A stretch of 6,251 bases of DNA from Bacteroidales bacterium (GCA_025455535.1 JALOMM010000098.1:1-6251); one strand, 5' to 3'. Positions 1-6,251 are shown, numbered from the stretch's first letter. Numbers and translations are program-made. Notes: generated by a model not told the origin, from the sequence alone.

Positions 1-1350
1 ACTCACAATCACCAGCCTGCCCCTGTAGGTCTGTGCCTTAAGTATGTTCATCACCACCTCGGCATCTGCTGAAGAAAGTCCGGATGTTGGCTCATCAACA
101 AAGAGAATTGTCGGCTCACGGATAAGCTCAAGGGCAATATTGAGCCTTTTGCGCTGCCCGCCGCTTATTACCTTATTCAGATAGTTTCCAACCTTCAGGT
201 CTTTTATTTCTGCAAGGTCAAAATCGTCAAGTATGTTATATACCGCTTCTCTCAGCTGTTCCTCACTGAGGTTATCGAGACACATCCGGGCATTATAGTA
301 CAGGTTCTGCCAGACAGTCAGATCTTCAAAGAGAAGGTCATCCTGCGGCACAAACCCGATAACTCCTTTAAGGTTATCTCTATCATCGGGAGAATAGAGA
401 TTATATCCGTTGATCGTTACCTCACCGGTATCCGGTTCAGTCACTCCGCTCAGAATATTCATCAGCGTTGATTTACCTACACCGCTGCCTCCCATGATGG
501 CAACAAGTTTGCCTGATTCTTCATGAAAATTAAGCTTCTGTAATCCGCTGTCACTGTTTTTAAAACTGAGAGAGATGTCCCTTGCATCCAGTGATACCCT
601 GAGTTGAAAAGCCTCTTCGGTGAAGACACCCGCAACATCATTGTAATATACCGTATCGATGCCCGACCCTCTTATTGAAGAACCGTGATCAAAGACATAC
701 GTCCGGCCCGGGAAAATGTTCTGTCCGTTCAGAAACAGGTCCTCTCCTCCTGAATACCTCATAATAAGGGTATTGGCGCTTACAATGTGCAGGAACAGCA
801 AACGGCCCTTCAGGTTTTCATTGCATATGTGCTTTATATCTTTCCGGTCCCGGCTTTTTTTGCTGTCAATGATCATGAGCCTGTTTTTCTCAGGTTCCTC
901 ATGCCCCGGGCCCAGAACAAATATCTTTATGTTTTCATACTCCCTTGCATCGATATTGAAAGCCGTTGCTACCAGCCCTAGGAAATCAAGCTCCTGTTCA
1001 GTCAATGCCCCGCTGAAAAAGATAAAGTCCATCAGCTGAACCATGACAAATATTTTCTGCCTCTGATGAAGCTCCTCATTTATCTTTTCACATTTTGAGA
1101 GGATCCTTGTGGCAGTCAGCGAGGTCCGTTTCCTCTCCTTCAGCGTTCCCTTTGAAATATGTTCCTGGTGGTAAAGCCTGAGGTAATCATCAAACATTGC
1201 CAGGTATTTCATAACAAGTTCATTGTTCAGTTGCCTGGCGAGAAAGAGTTTTACAATATCCCGGCCCCTGCTTGAGATCCCGGCATCGTCTTTGACATCG
1301 CTTATCAGGGCAAATAATTGAATCAGTGCTTTTAGTATGGATTCACTCAT
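1..1350 (-). CDS. ABC transporter ATPase with TerB-like and FHA-like N-terminal regions (3' end outside window)
   Basis: Seen: an open frame of exactly 450 codons from ATG at 1350 to the left edge with no stop, so the C-terminus is missing. Residues about 1-150 are helical; about 105-146 (FFSGALTEQELDFLG and following) resemble TerB-type helical domains. Residues about 204-245 contain NGQNIFPGRTYVFDHGSSIRG, which resembles an FHA-type beta fold. The nucleotide-binding domain follows: Walker A GGSGVGKST at 287-295 (Lys293), Q-loop FVPQDD (Gln336), signature SGGQRKR at 396-402, Walker B ILFVDEPTSGL with Asp419 and Glu420. The frame ends just before the expected H-loop. Family knowledge: FHA–ABC–membrane fusions such as mycobacterial Rv1747 are ABCG-like, and the SGGQRKR signature fits that subfamily. 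I infer a C-terminal ABC-2-type membrane domain beyond the edge. The substrate is unknown. It is divergent from the SiaC gene, so a shared function is not implied. The ATPase call is firm; the TerB/FHA labels are moderate. Confidence 0.9.
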   Translation of the reverse strand, partial: MSESILKALIQLFALISDVKDDAGISSRGRDIVKLFLARQLNNELVMKYLAMFDDYLRLYHQEHISKGTLKERKRTSLTATRILSKCEKINEELHQRQKIFVMVQLMDFIFFSGALTEQELDFLGLVATAFNIDAREYENIKIFVLGPGHEEPEKNRLMIIDSKKSRDRKDIKHICNENLKGRLLFLHIVSANTLIMRYSGGEDLFLNGQNIFPGRTYVFDHGSSIRGSGIDTVYYNDVAGVFTEEAFQLRVSLDARDISLSFKNSDSGLQKLNFHEESGKLVAIMGGSGVGKSTLMNILSGVTEPDTGEVTINGYNLYSPDDRDNLKGVIGFVPQDDLLFEDLTVWQNLYYNARMCLDNLSEEQLREAVYNILDDFDLAEIKDLKVGNYLNKVISGGQRKRLNIALELIREPTILFVDEPTSGLSSADAEVVMNILKAQTYRGRLVIVS

Positions 1351-1382
1351 TGTTCACGAGGTTATGATCTTAAAGCCTCTGG

Positions 1383-1390
1383 CAAATTTT
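1383..1390 (-). promoter_or_regulatory. Weak candidate -7 element for the ABC gene
   Basis: On the minus strand this reads AAAATTTG, one mismatch from TAnnTTTG, and lies 32 bases upstream of the start codon. No convincing TTTG -33 element sits 19-21 bases further upstream, so this is only a candidate. Confidence 0.2.
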
Positions 1391-1393
1391 CAC

Positions 1394-1407
1394 GGTTATC
1401 TTTAACC
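1394..1407. repeat. Short inverted repeat in the divergent intergenic region
   Basis: GGTTA-TCTT-TAACC is a perfect 5-bp inverted repeat with a 4-base centre. It overlaps the weak -33 element of the candidate rightward promoter, so it could be a small operator. A repeat this short also arises by chance in AT-rich DNA. Confidence 0.25.
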
Positions 1408-1433
1408 AATATGGCTTAAAAATTTTATCTTTG
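1401..1433 (+). promoter_or_regulatory. Candidate Bacteroidota-type promoter for the siaC–phosphatase pair
   Basis: TATCTTTG at 1426-1433 matches the Bacteroidota -7 consensus TAnnTTTG in full. Twenty-one bases upstream, TTTA at 1401-1404 matches three of four bases of the -33 TTTG. Transcription would begin near 1440, giving a leader of roughly 118 bases before the SiaC start. No other gene or clear RNA structure was seen in that leader. Confidence 0.45.
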
Positions 1434-1557
1434 TTTGGAGCGAATTAAGTTAATAATAATTATGGTTCCGCAAAAGAATTTTTAGGCTTAACTGGTAAAA
1501 GGCAATTGACACGGTGATTTTAGGCCGGTTTTTGCGGAGCATTATAACAGATTATTA

Positions 1558-1998
1558 ATGGATAAGTTGAAAATCGAACCGACCACCTTCACACCAGAAG
1601 TCACTTTTGACGTTGAACAGAGAGTATTTGATATCTCAGGAGAGTCAAGACCGCAGGATTCGAGGGAGTTTTACGGTCAGATCATCAACTGGCTCAATGA
1701 GCTCGACGCACACCTGAAACCGTCAGAGAAAGAGGAAAGTGAGTATGTATTTAACCTCAACTTCAACTATTTCAATTCCTCATCCGGTAAATTTATTCTG
1801 GATATCTGTAAGATTATTGCCCGGATACGTTCCAGGGAGATAAATGCCTCGGTCAGATGGTATCATGAAAGGGATGATAGTGATATGCTTGAGGCCGGGA
1901 TGGAGATCTCACAGATGGTCAGGTTTCCTTTCGAATATGTGGAGACTGAACCTAAAGACTATTTTCCCAATGGAAACGGCCTCGATCAATCAGAATAA
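1558..1998 (+). CDS. siaC: SiaC family regulatory phosphoprotein (DUF1987)
   Basis: Role (family knowledge): SiaC is a small cytosolic phosphoprotein switched by a kinase (SiaB) and a PP2C-type phosphatase (SiaA). In Pseudomonas, unphosphorylated SiaC activates the diguanylate cyclase SiaD. Seen: 146 residues, slightly longer than the usual 120-130 because of a tail after about residue 128. Family hallmarks are IEPTTFTPEVTFD at 6-18, FDISGESRPQ at 24-33, FYGQIINWL at 38-46, YFNSSSGK at 71-78, VRWYHERDDSDMLEAG at 99-114 and FPFEYVE at 123-129. The residue aligning with the phosphorylated threonine of Pseudomonas SiaC (Thr68, in a YLNTSS context) is Ser74 here, which can still accept phosphate. 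The start is preceded by AT-rich sequence without Shine-Dalgarno, usual for Bacteroidota. The next gene, a SpoIIE-type phosphatase, begins 36 bases downstream and is its probable partner. No SiaD-type cyclase is visible, so the output target is unknown. Confidence 0.88.
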   Translation: MDKLKIEPTTFTPEVTFDVEQRVFDISGESRPQDSREFYGQIINWLNELDAHLKPSEKEESEYVFNLNFNYFNSSSGKFILDICKIIARIRSREINASVRWYHERDDSDMLEAGMEISQMVRFPFEYVETEPKDYFPNGNGLDQSE

Positions 1999-2034
1999 GA
2001 TTGTTTCCCGGCCGTTTGGAAATTTCAAAACCTG

Positions 2035-3897
2035 ATGTGGCCCGGAAACATATATGATTCGCCTGAAAGGGCAACAAGGGAAAAACAGGCTGATGACAGG
2101 AAATACCTGGAGGACTTTGTTAAGCCTGTCGCTGAAGGCCTTGCCAGGGGAGTACTGAAAGGGGCCAGCCAGCTTCCGGGCTCTTCCCCGGAAGAGAAAA
2201 AATCCTACCCCCCCACTGACAATGAAAGCAAGTTCTGGCACCAATATGCCTGTTCCGTACAGGATAAACTGAAGTCACTGAATCTTTACCTGCGGCTTTA
2301 TGAAGGTTTCTGCAGGACATGCATTATCACCGAGAGTGAGATTGCCGCCATGGTAAAGACCGATCTTGACATGTTTGCTGAAAGGGATGAGAGGAAAGAG
2401 AGAAGAAAGTTCTTCCTGGATCTGAATTACATGATCCCTTCCATGGCAAAAAAGGCCGGATATGAAATAATCAGGAACGAGGAACTTGAGGGGGTGACAT
2501 TGTCAATGATCAAAAAAATTGCCCGGGTAATACACTCAAGATACAGGCACGGACTGATAAATATTGACCGTAACGCCTCAGACAGTAGTGATAAGAGGAT
2601 ACCCGAGTTTGAAGAGCTGCCCGATGAACTTAAGTACTCGAATATCGATAATGCAGCACACATCCCCACCAAACTGCTCTCAATAGGATATAAGATACGA
2701 CCGTTAAGGAAGGGCTTTAAGCTTCTTGCACTGCACCTGAATGATGAACAGGTTGAAACCATGGCCAGGGTTGAACATCTCAGGTGGTGCTGGGAAAAAA
2801 GACTGAACGGATGGAGATACGGCAGGGTAAAGGATGTGGATAAAAAGATCCATCCGGGACTCATATCCTACGACGAGCTGGATGAAGGAGAAAAGGAAAA
2901 GGACCGCGGGCTGGTGCGGTTGATACCGGCAATCCTCAAGGATATTGAATATGAGGCTTTTCCCGCTTCGCCCGGTCTCATAAGCAACCTGTCATATGCC
3001 ATCAAGCCGCAAAGCACTATCTACAAGCTCCTTTGTGAAACAAATGAGTTGAGCAACGAGATCAAATCCCTTGCTTCCGCTTCGCCCGTGATAAGTGAAA
3101 AGATAAAGGCAGTTCATGAAAAGATCAAAGTGACCATCGGGGAAGTGCAGGGCAGCTATAACTATGCCAGGCATATACAGAAAACATTCCTTCCTGATGA
3201 TCTGTACATAAGGGAGTGTTTCCCCGAGAGCTTTGTCCTTTTCAAACCAAAGGATATTGTAAGCGGTGATTTTTACTTCTTCAGCAGGCAGGGTGATCTG
3301 ATAATCTTTGCACTGGCCGACTGCACTGGGCATGGGATCCCGGGTGCACTCATCAGCACCATCGGGTACGGCACCCTCGACCAGGCAGTAAACGTTCTGA
3401 AGATCACTGAACCGTCTGAAATACTTGCCCATCTCTTTTCACGAATCCACAGGTTCATGAGAAATGATCTGGAGGGAACAGGTATCTCGGACGATATGGA
3501 TATCATCCTGTGCAAACTTAATGTGAGAACGAGACAGATGTTTGTTTCCGGAAAAGGTAACTGTCTGTTTCATGTCACTGAGGATAAAATCACTGCAGTA
3601 AGATGTGACATGAAAGAGGAGGAGCAGGACAAGCAGGTGGAGAATGGCTTCCGTACAGGCATTATCCAAATGAGCCCCGGTGACAAAGTTTACCTTAGTT
3701 CGGACGGTTACCCCGATCAGGCAGGCATCTCACATAAGAGATACAGCAGGAAAAGGCTGAGTGAATTCCTGCTCCGGATTCACGCCATGCCTATGCAGGA
3801 ACAGGGTGACAGCCTCTATGAAGAGATAGAGCGATGGAGAGAAGAGGGCAATGAAGATCAGACTGATGACATCACTGTCATCGGCATAAGGGTCTGA
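2035..3897 (+). CDS. Tandem RyR-domain protein with C-terminal SpoIIE/PP2C serine/threonine phosphatase
   Basis: Likely a soluble, ligand-controlled phosphatase acting on the adjacent SiaC-family protein. Seen, 620 residues: 1-62 charged and probably disordered; 63-150 helical and unassigned; a degenerate RyR unit at about 153-222 (IARVIHSRY, FEELPDELKYSN, IPTKLLSIGY); a classical RyR unit at about 235-306 (MARVEHLRW, LNGWRYG, HPGLISYDELDE, IPAIL); a signalling helix at about 326-378; then the phosphatase at about 375-620. Phosphatase motifs are YARHIQKTFLP, SGDFY (Asp412), ADCTGHG (Asp429), DDMDI (Asp486, Asp487, Asp489), SSDGYPDQ (Asp557) and QTDDITVIGI (Asp611, Asp612). The metal-binding aspartates expected of an active PP2C are present. 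There is no signal peptide or membrane segment, unlike membrane-bound SiaA. The start ATG follows the SiaC stop by 36 bases in the same reading frame, which supports co-transcription and probable translational coupling. The RyR ligand is unknown. The phosphatase and second RyR calls are strong; SiaC as substrate is inferred from adjacency and the Sia precedent. Confidence 0.9.
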   Translation: MWPGNIYDSPERATREKQADDRKYLEDFVKPVAEGLARGVLKGASQLPGSSPEEKKSYPPTDNESKFWHQYACSVQDKLKSLNLYLRLYEGFCRTCIITESEIAAMVKTDLDMFAERDERKERRKFFLDLNYMIPSMAKKAGYEIIRNEELEGVTLSMIKKIARVIHSRYRHGLINIDRNASDSSDKRIPEFEELPDELKYSNIDNAAHIPTKLLSIGYKIRPLRKGFKLLALHLNDEQVETMARVEHLRWCWEKRLNGWRYGRVKDVDKKIHPGLISYDELDEGEKEKDRGLVRLIPAILKDIEYEAFPASPGLISNLSYAIKPQSTIYKLLCETNELSNEIKSLASASPVISEKIKAVHEKIKVTIGEVQGSYNYARHIQKTFLPDDLYIRECFPESFVLFKPKDIVSGDFYFFSRQGDLIIFALADCTGHGIPGALISTIGYGTLDQAVNVLKITEPSEILAHLFSRIHRFMRNDLEGTGISDDMDIILCKLNVRTRQMFVSGKGNCLFHVTEDKITAVRCDMKEEEQDKQVENGFRTGIIQMSPGDKVYLSSDGYPDQAGISHKRYSRKRLSEFLLRIHAMPMQEQGDSLYEEIERWREEGNEDQTDDITVIGIRV

Positions 3898-3903
3898 TTA
3901 TTA

Positions 3904-3935
3904 TTTGCATTTAGCCCTTCTAAGGTTTAACTTTG
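3904..3935 (+). promoter_or_regulatory. Bacteroidota-type promoter of the TIR gene
   Basis: TTTG at 3904-3907, a 20-base spacer, and TAACTTTG at 3928-3935 match both consensus elements (TTTG and TAnnTTTG) and the 19-21 spacing. A start site near 3942 would leave a leader of only about 17 bases before the TIR ATG at 3959. The promoter lies entirely in the gap after the phosphatase stop codon, so the TIR gene can probably be transcribed alone as well as by read-through. No hairpin-and-T-run terminator was seen in the gap. Confidence 0.6.
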
Positions 3936-3958
3936 ATAGTGAACTAATCAGGTCAGGG

Positions 3959-6251
3959 ATGCCAAGCATCATTCAGGGCTTTGAATATGACATCTTCATC
4001 AGCTATCGCCAGAAGGACAACAAGGGCGACAGATGGGTCAGTGAATTTGTTGAGGCGCTGAAGACAGAGCTCGAATCAACATTCAAGGATGAGGTAAGCA
4101 CATACTTCGATATTAATCCGCACGACGGCCTGCTGGAGACACACGATGTTGACGCATCCCTTTCCGAGAAGCTGAGAAGCCTCGTATTCATACCTGTCAT
4201 CTCTCGTACCTACTGCGATCCCAGATCATTTGCCTGGGAGCATGAATTCAGGGCGTTTATAAGACAGGCCGGGGAAGACAAATATGGTCTGAAAGTAATT
4301 CTCCATAGCGGCAATGTCGGAAGCAGGATACTGCCAGTACGTATACATGAACTGGATACTGCAGACAGGGAATTGCTTGAAAATGAGCTTGGCGGTGTTC
4401 TCAGAGCCATTGATTTCACTTACAGGGAGCCAGGTGTAAACAGACCCCTTACCCCTGCCGATGATGAAAATAAGAACCTGAACGGCACAAAATACCGTAA
4501 CCAGATAAATAAGACTGCCAATGCCGTCAGGGAGATAATCACTTCCCTGCAGTCAGGCCAGGATACTGCCCCTAAGGAAAAAACACTGCATAAAGAACCG
4601 TGGGAAGAGGCGGAAACAAAAAGAACAGGGGGAAAAGCCAGCATCGGAAGATTATCGGGGCGATGGCTTAAAGGGATTATTGCTCTCGCAGCAATGTTGA
4701 TGCTTGCAGCCGGCCTACTCTCTGTTTTCAAGATCCACGCCAGAAACAGTGAAAAGACTATAGCAGTCCTCCCTTTTGAAAATATTGGCAGCTCAACCGA
4801 GCACTCCTGGTTTGGCGATGCCCTTACTGATGAATTGATCTCCCAGCTGTACAATATCAGCGACCTGGAGGTGAGATCAAGGACTTCGGTGATGCGGTAC
4901 AGGGGCACCAGGAAATCGATTCAGACAATACGACGTGAAATCAATATCAATTATATAATTGAGGGTACCTACCAGATCGTCGGGGAACAATTCAGGGCAA
5001 GCATTAAATTGTTTAACACCAGGAAGGATGAACAACTCTGGGGAGAGATTTTTGAGGGCACCTGGGGAGACGTGTTCCAGATGCAGACCGATATAGCCAC
5101 CAATACCGCTTCAGTCCTGAAGGCAGTCATCTCCCCTGAGGAAAAGGCAAGGATCGAGAAGAAACCGACCAGGAACCCTGTCGCGTATATGAATTATCTC
5201 TCTGCCAATGTCATGTCAAACAATGCACTGAATTATGTATTGCTGGGCAACAGATACATAGACTCCATAAGCTTCGGATCGGCAATAGTCATGTATGACA
5301 AGGCAATTGCAGACGACCCTCTCTTCGCGCTAGCATATGCAAGACGTGCCATCGCCCGCTCGTGGGGTTATTATACCGGCAACCTCGATGAATCACATGT
5401 AAAAAAATGCAAGGCTGATATTGACAGGGCACTTGAAATTGACAAGGATCTTGTCGAAGCACAGGTGGCCCTCGGGTTCTACTATTATTATTGCAACACT
5501 GATTATCAGAAGGCGCTGACTCATTTCAGGACTGCCTCCAGGCAGGACCCGGCAAACTACCAGCCCCTTTTCTACATGGCGGCGGTCTACCGTAAGATGG
5601 GTGACTGGAAGAGCTCACAGGAACTGACAATGAAAGTCATCGAAAAGGAGCCTCATGATGCTCTGACACTGACCAATATCGGCCTGTCATTCTTCTACCT
5701 CCACAGCTATGACACTTCAATATACTACCACCAGAAGGCGATAGAAGCAATGCCGGAGTGGTCAGGGCCGTACTACAACCTCATTGAAAGCCTGATACTT
5801 AAATACGGCGACACAGAGCTGGCAGGAGATGTGCTTGACAGTGCAGAAGCCAGAACGGGTGAGCGGATGATATATCACAGGGTCATTCTCTCTGTCTACG
5901 AAGAAAAATACGATGAAGCATTGAAGCTTTTAAGTGGCTCAACTGATGCTGATTTTGGCTTCCCCGGAGTGAAATACCTTTTTAAAGGAGGTATATACAA
6001 GCTTCTTAAAAATGAGAGAATGGCAGTCATGTACAATGACACTGCACTGGTAATATTAAAACAAATGGTGGCTGATTATCCTGACAATGCATATGCACTC
6101 GCATACTGCGGTCATGCATATGCAGGCGCAGGGAAAAAAGATGAGGCAATAACATCAGGGAAAAAGGCCGTTGAGCTTTCTGCCATGGATGCTATGATGA
6201 ATAGCGATATGGAGGTTAACCTTGCAAAAATATACCTGCTGACCGGCAATT
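3959..6251 (+). CDS. Membrane-anchored TIR domain protein with TolB-like domain and TPR repeats (3' end outside window)
   Basis: Seen: 764 complete codons with no stop before the right edge. TIR domain at about 8-105: FEYDIFISYR at 8-17, IPVISRTYCDPRSFAWEHEF at 78-97. A conserved-looking extension runs to about 195 (GSRILPVRIHELD; NKNLNGTKYRNQINK). A single hydrophobic helix spans about 237-257. A TolB/FlgO-like domain spans about 267-366 (TIAVLPFENIG, FGDALTDELISQL, INYIIEGTYQ, LWGEIFEG). TPR-like helix pairs run from about 438 to the edge, for example YDKAIADDPLFALAYARRA, YQKALTHFRTASRQDP and HQKAIEAMPEWSGPYYNL, with at least six units. Family knowledge: many bacterial TIR domains hydrolyse or cyclise NAD+ using a glutamate in this WxxE-type region; Glu96 or Glu94 is the candidate. 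Positive charges before the helix suggest TIR inside and TolB/TPR outside the inner membrane, although KIHAR after the helix weakens the prediction. The gene lies 61 bases after the phosphatase gene. TIR could serve as an enzyme or only as a protein-interaction module. Confidence 0.88.
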   Translation, partial: MPSIIQGFEYDIFISYRQKDNKGDRWVSEFVEALKTELESTFKDEVSTYFDINPHDGLLETHDVDASLSEKLRSLVFIPVISRTYCDPRSFAWEHEFRAFIRQAGEDKYGLKVILHSGNVGSRILPVRIHELDTADRELLENELGGVLRAIDFTYREPGVNRPLTPADDENKNLNGTKYRNQINKTANAVREIITSLQSGQDTAPKEKTLHKEPWEEAETKRTGGKASIGRLSGRWLKGIIALAAMLMLAAGLLSVFKIHARNSEKTIAVLPFENIGSSTEHSWFGDALTDELISQLYNISDLEVRSRTSVMRYRGTRKSIQTIRREININYIIEGTYQIVGEQFRASIKLFNTRKDEQLWGEIFEGTWGDVFQMQTDIATNTASVLKAVISPEEKARIEKKPTRNPVAYMNYLSANVMSNNALNYVLLGNRYIDSISFGSAIVMYDKAIADDPLFALAYARRAIARSWGYYTGNLDESHVKKCKADIDRALEIDKDLVEAQVALGFYYYYCNTDYQKALTHFRTASRQDPANYQPLFYMAAVYRKMGDWKSSQELTMKVIEKEPHDALTLTNIGLSFFYLHSYDTSIYYHQKAIEAMPEWSGPYYNLIESLILKYGDTELAGDVLDSAEARTGERMIYHRVILSVYEEKYDEALKLLSGSTDADFGFPGVKYLFKGGIYKLLKNERMAVMYNDTALVILKQMVADYPDNAYALAYCGHAYAGAGKKDEAITSGKKAVELSAMDAMMNSDMEVNLAKIYLLTGN

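Noticed and set aside
716..1039. Plus-strand open frame of 107 codons
   Set aside because: It lies antisense within the ABC ATPase gene, which has full motif support. Its translation is serine-, phenylalanine- and arginine-rich with no recognisable domain.
1506..1511. TTGACA resembling a sigma-70 -35 box upstream of siaC
   Set aside because: The only TATAA-like sequence downstream (1543-1548) is 31 bases away, far from the needed 17, and this sequence looks like Bacteroidota, which uses a different promoter form.
2427..3432. Minus-strand open frames opposite the RyR–SpoIIE gene
   Set aside because: They are shadows of a continuous, motif-rich plus-strand gene and have no domain or initiation signal of their own.
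3898..3958. Possible terminator after the phosphatase gene
   Set aside because: No stem-loop followed by a T-run was found; the sequence is better explained by the promoter elements.
4420..4908. Minus-strand open frame of 162 codons opposite the TIR gene
   Set aside because: The plus strand here encodes the TIR extension, membrane helix and start of the TolB-like domain without interruption. The antisense protein has no recognisable motif.
1..6251. CRISPR arrays, insertion sequences, tRNA or rRNA genes
   Set aside because: No spaced direct repeats, transposase motifs, terminal inverted repeats or RNA gene signatures were seen on either strand.

Overview
The window looks like a chromosomal segment from a member of the Bacteroidota. 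Four things point that way. The protein architectures (SiaC/DUF1987, SpoIIE phosphatase, TIR–TolB-like–TPR, and an ABC ATPase with helical and FHA-like N-terminal parts) are typical of that phylum. The start codons lack clear Shine-Dalgarno sequences. Base composition is moderate. There are two matches to the Bacteroidota promoter form TTTG–(19–21)–TAnnTTTG. This assignment comes from reading the sequence, not from a database match.

Layout. (1) Positions 1-1350, minus strand: the first 450 codons of an ABC ATPase that runs off the left edge. It has a helical TerB-like region, an FHA-like beta region, then a complete Walker A, Q-loop, signature and Walker B. (2) Positions 1351-1557: an AT-rich divergent intergenic region with a candidate rightward promoter overlapping a small inverted repeat. 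(3) Positions 1558-1998, plus: a SiaC-family (DUF1987) regulatory phosphoprotein. (4) Positions 2035-3897, plus: a 620-residue protein with tandem RyR (ryanodine-receptor-type) domains and a C-terminal SpoIIE/PP2C Ser/Thr phosphatase domain. (5) Positions 3898-3958: a short gap holding a textbook Bacteroidota promoter. (6) Position 3959 to the right edge, plus: a protein with an N-terminal TIR domain, one membrane helix, a TolB/FlgO-like domain and TPR repeats, open at the window end.

How the genes may work together. In the Pseudomonas SiaABCD system, a PP2C-type phosphatase (SiaA) dephosphorylates SiaC and a kinase (SiaB) phosphorylates it. Phosphatase and substrate are adjacent here, so the RyR–SpoIIE protein is most simply read as the SiaA equivalent with a cytosolic RyR sensor replacing the membrane sensor. 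No SiaB-like kinase or SiaD-like cyclase lies in the window. The TIR gene directly downstream raises a speculative but testable link: TIR enzymes convert NAD+ to ADP-ribose derivatives, and the RyR repeats could be the sensor that reads such a nucleotide and sets the phosphorylation state of SiaC. The TIR gene also has its own promoter, so it may be expressed apart from the siaC–phosphatase pair.
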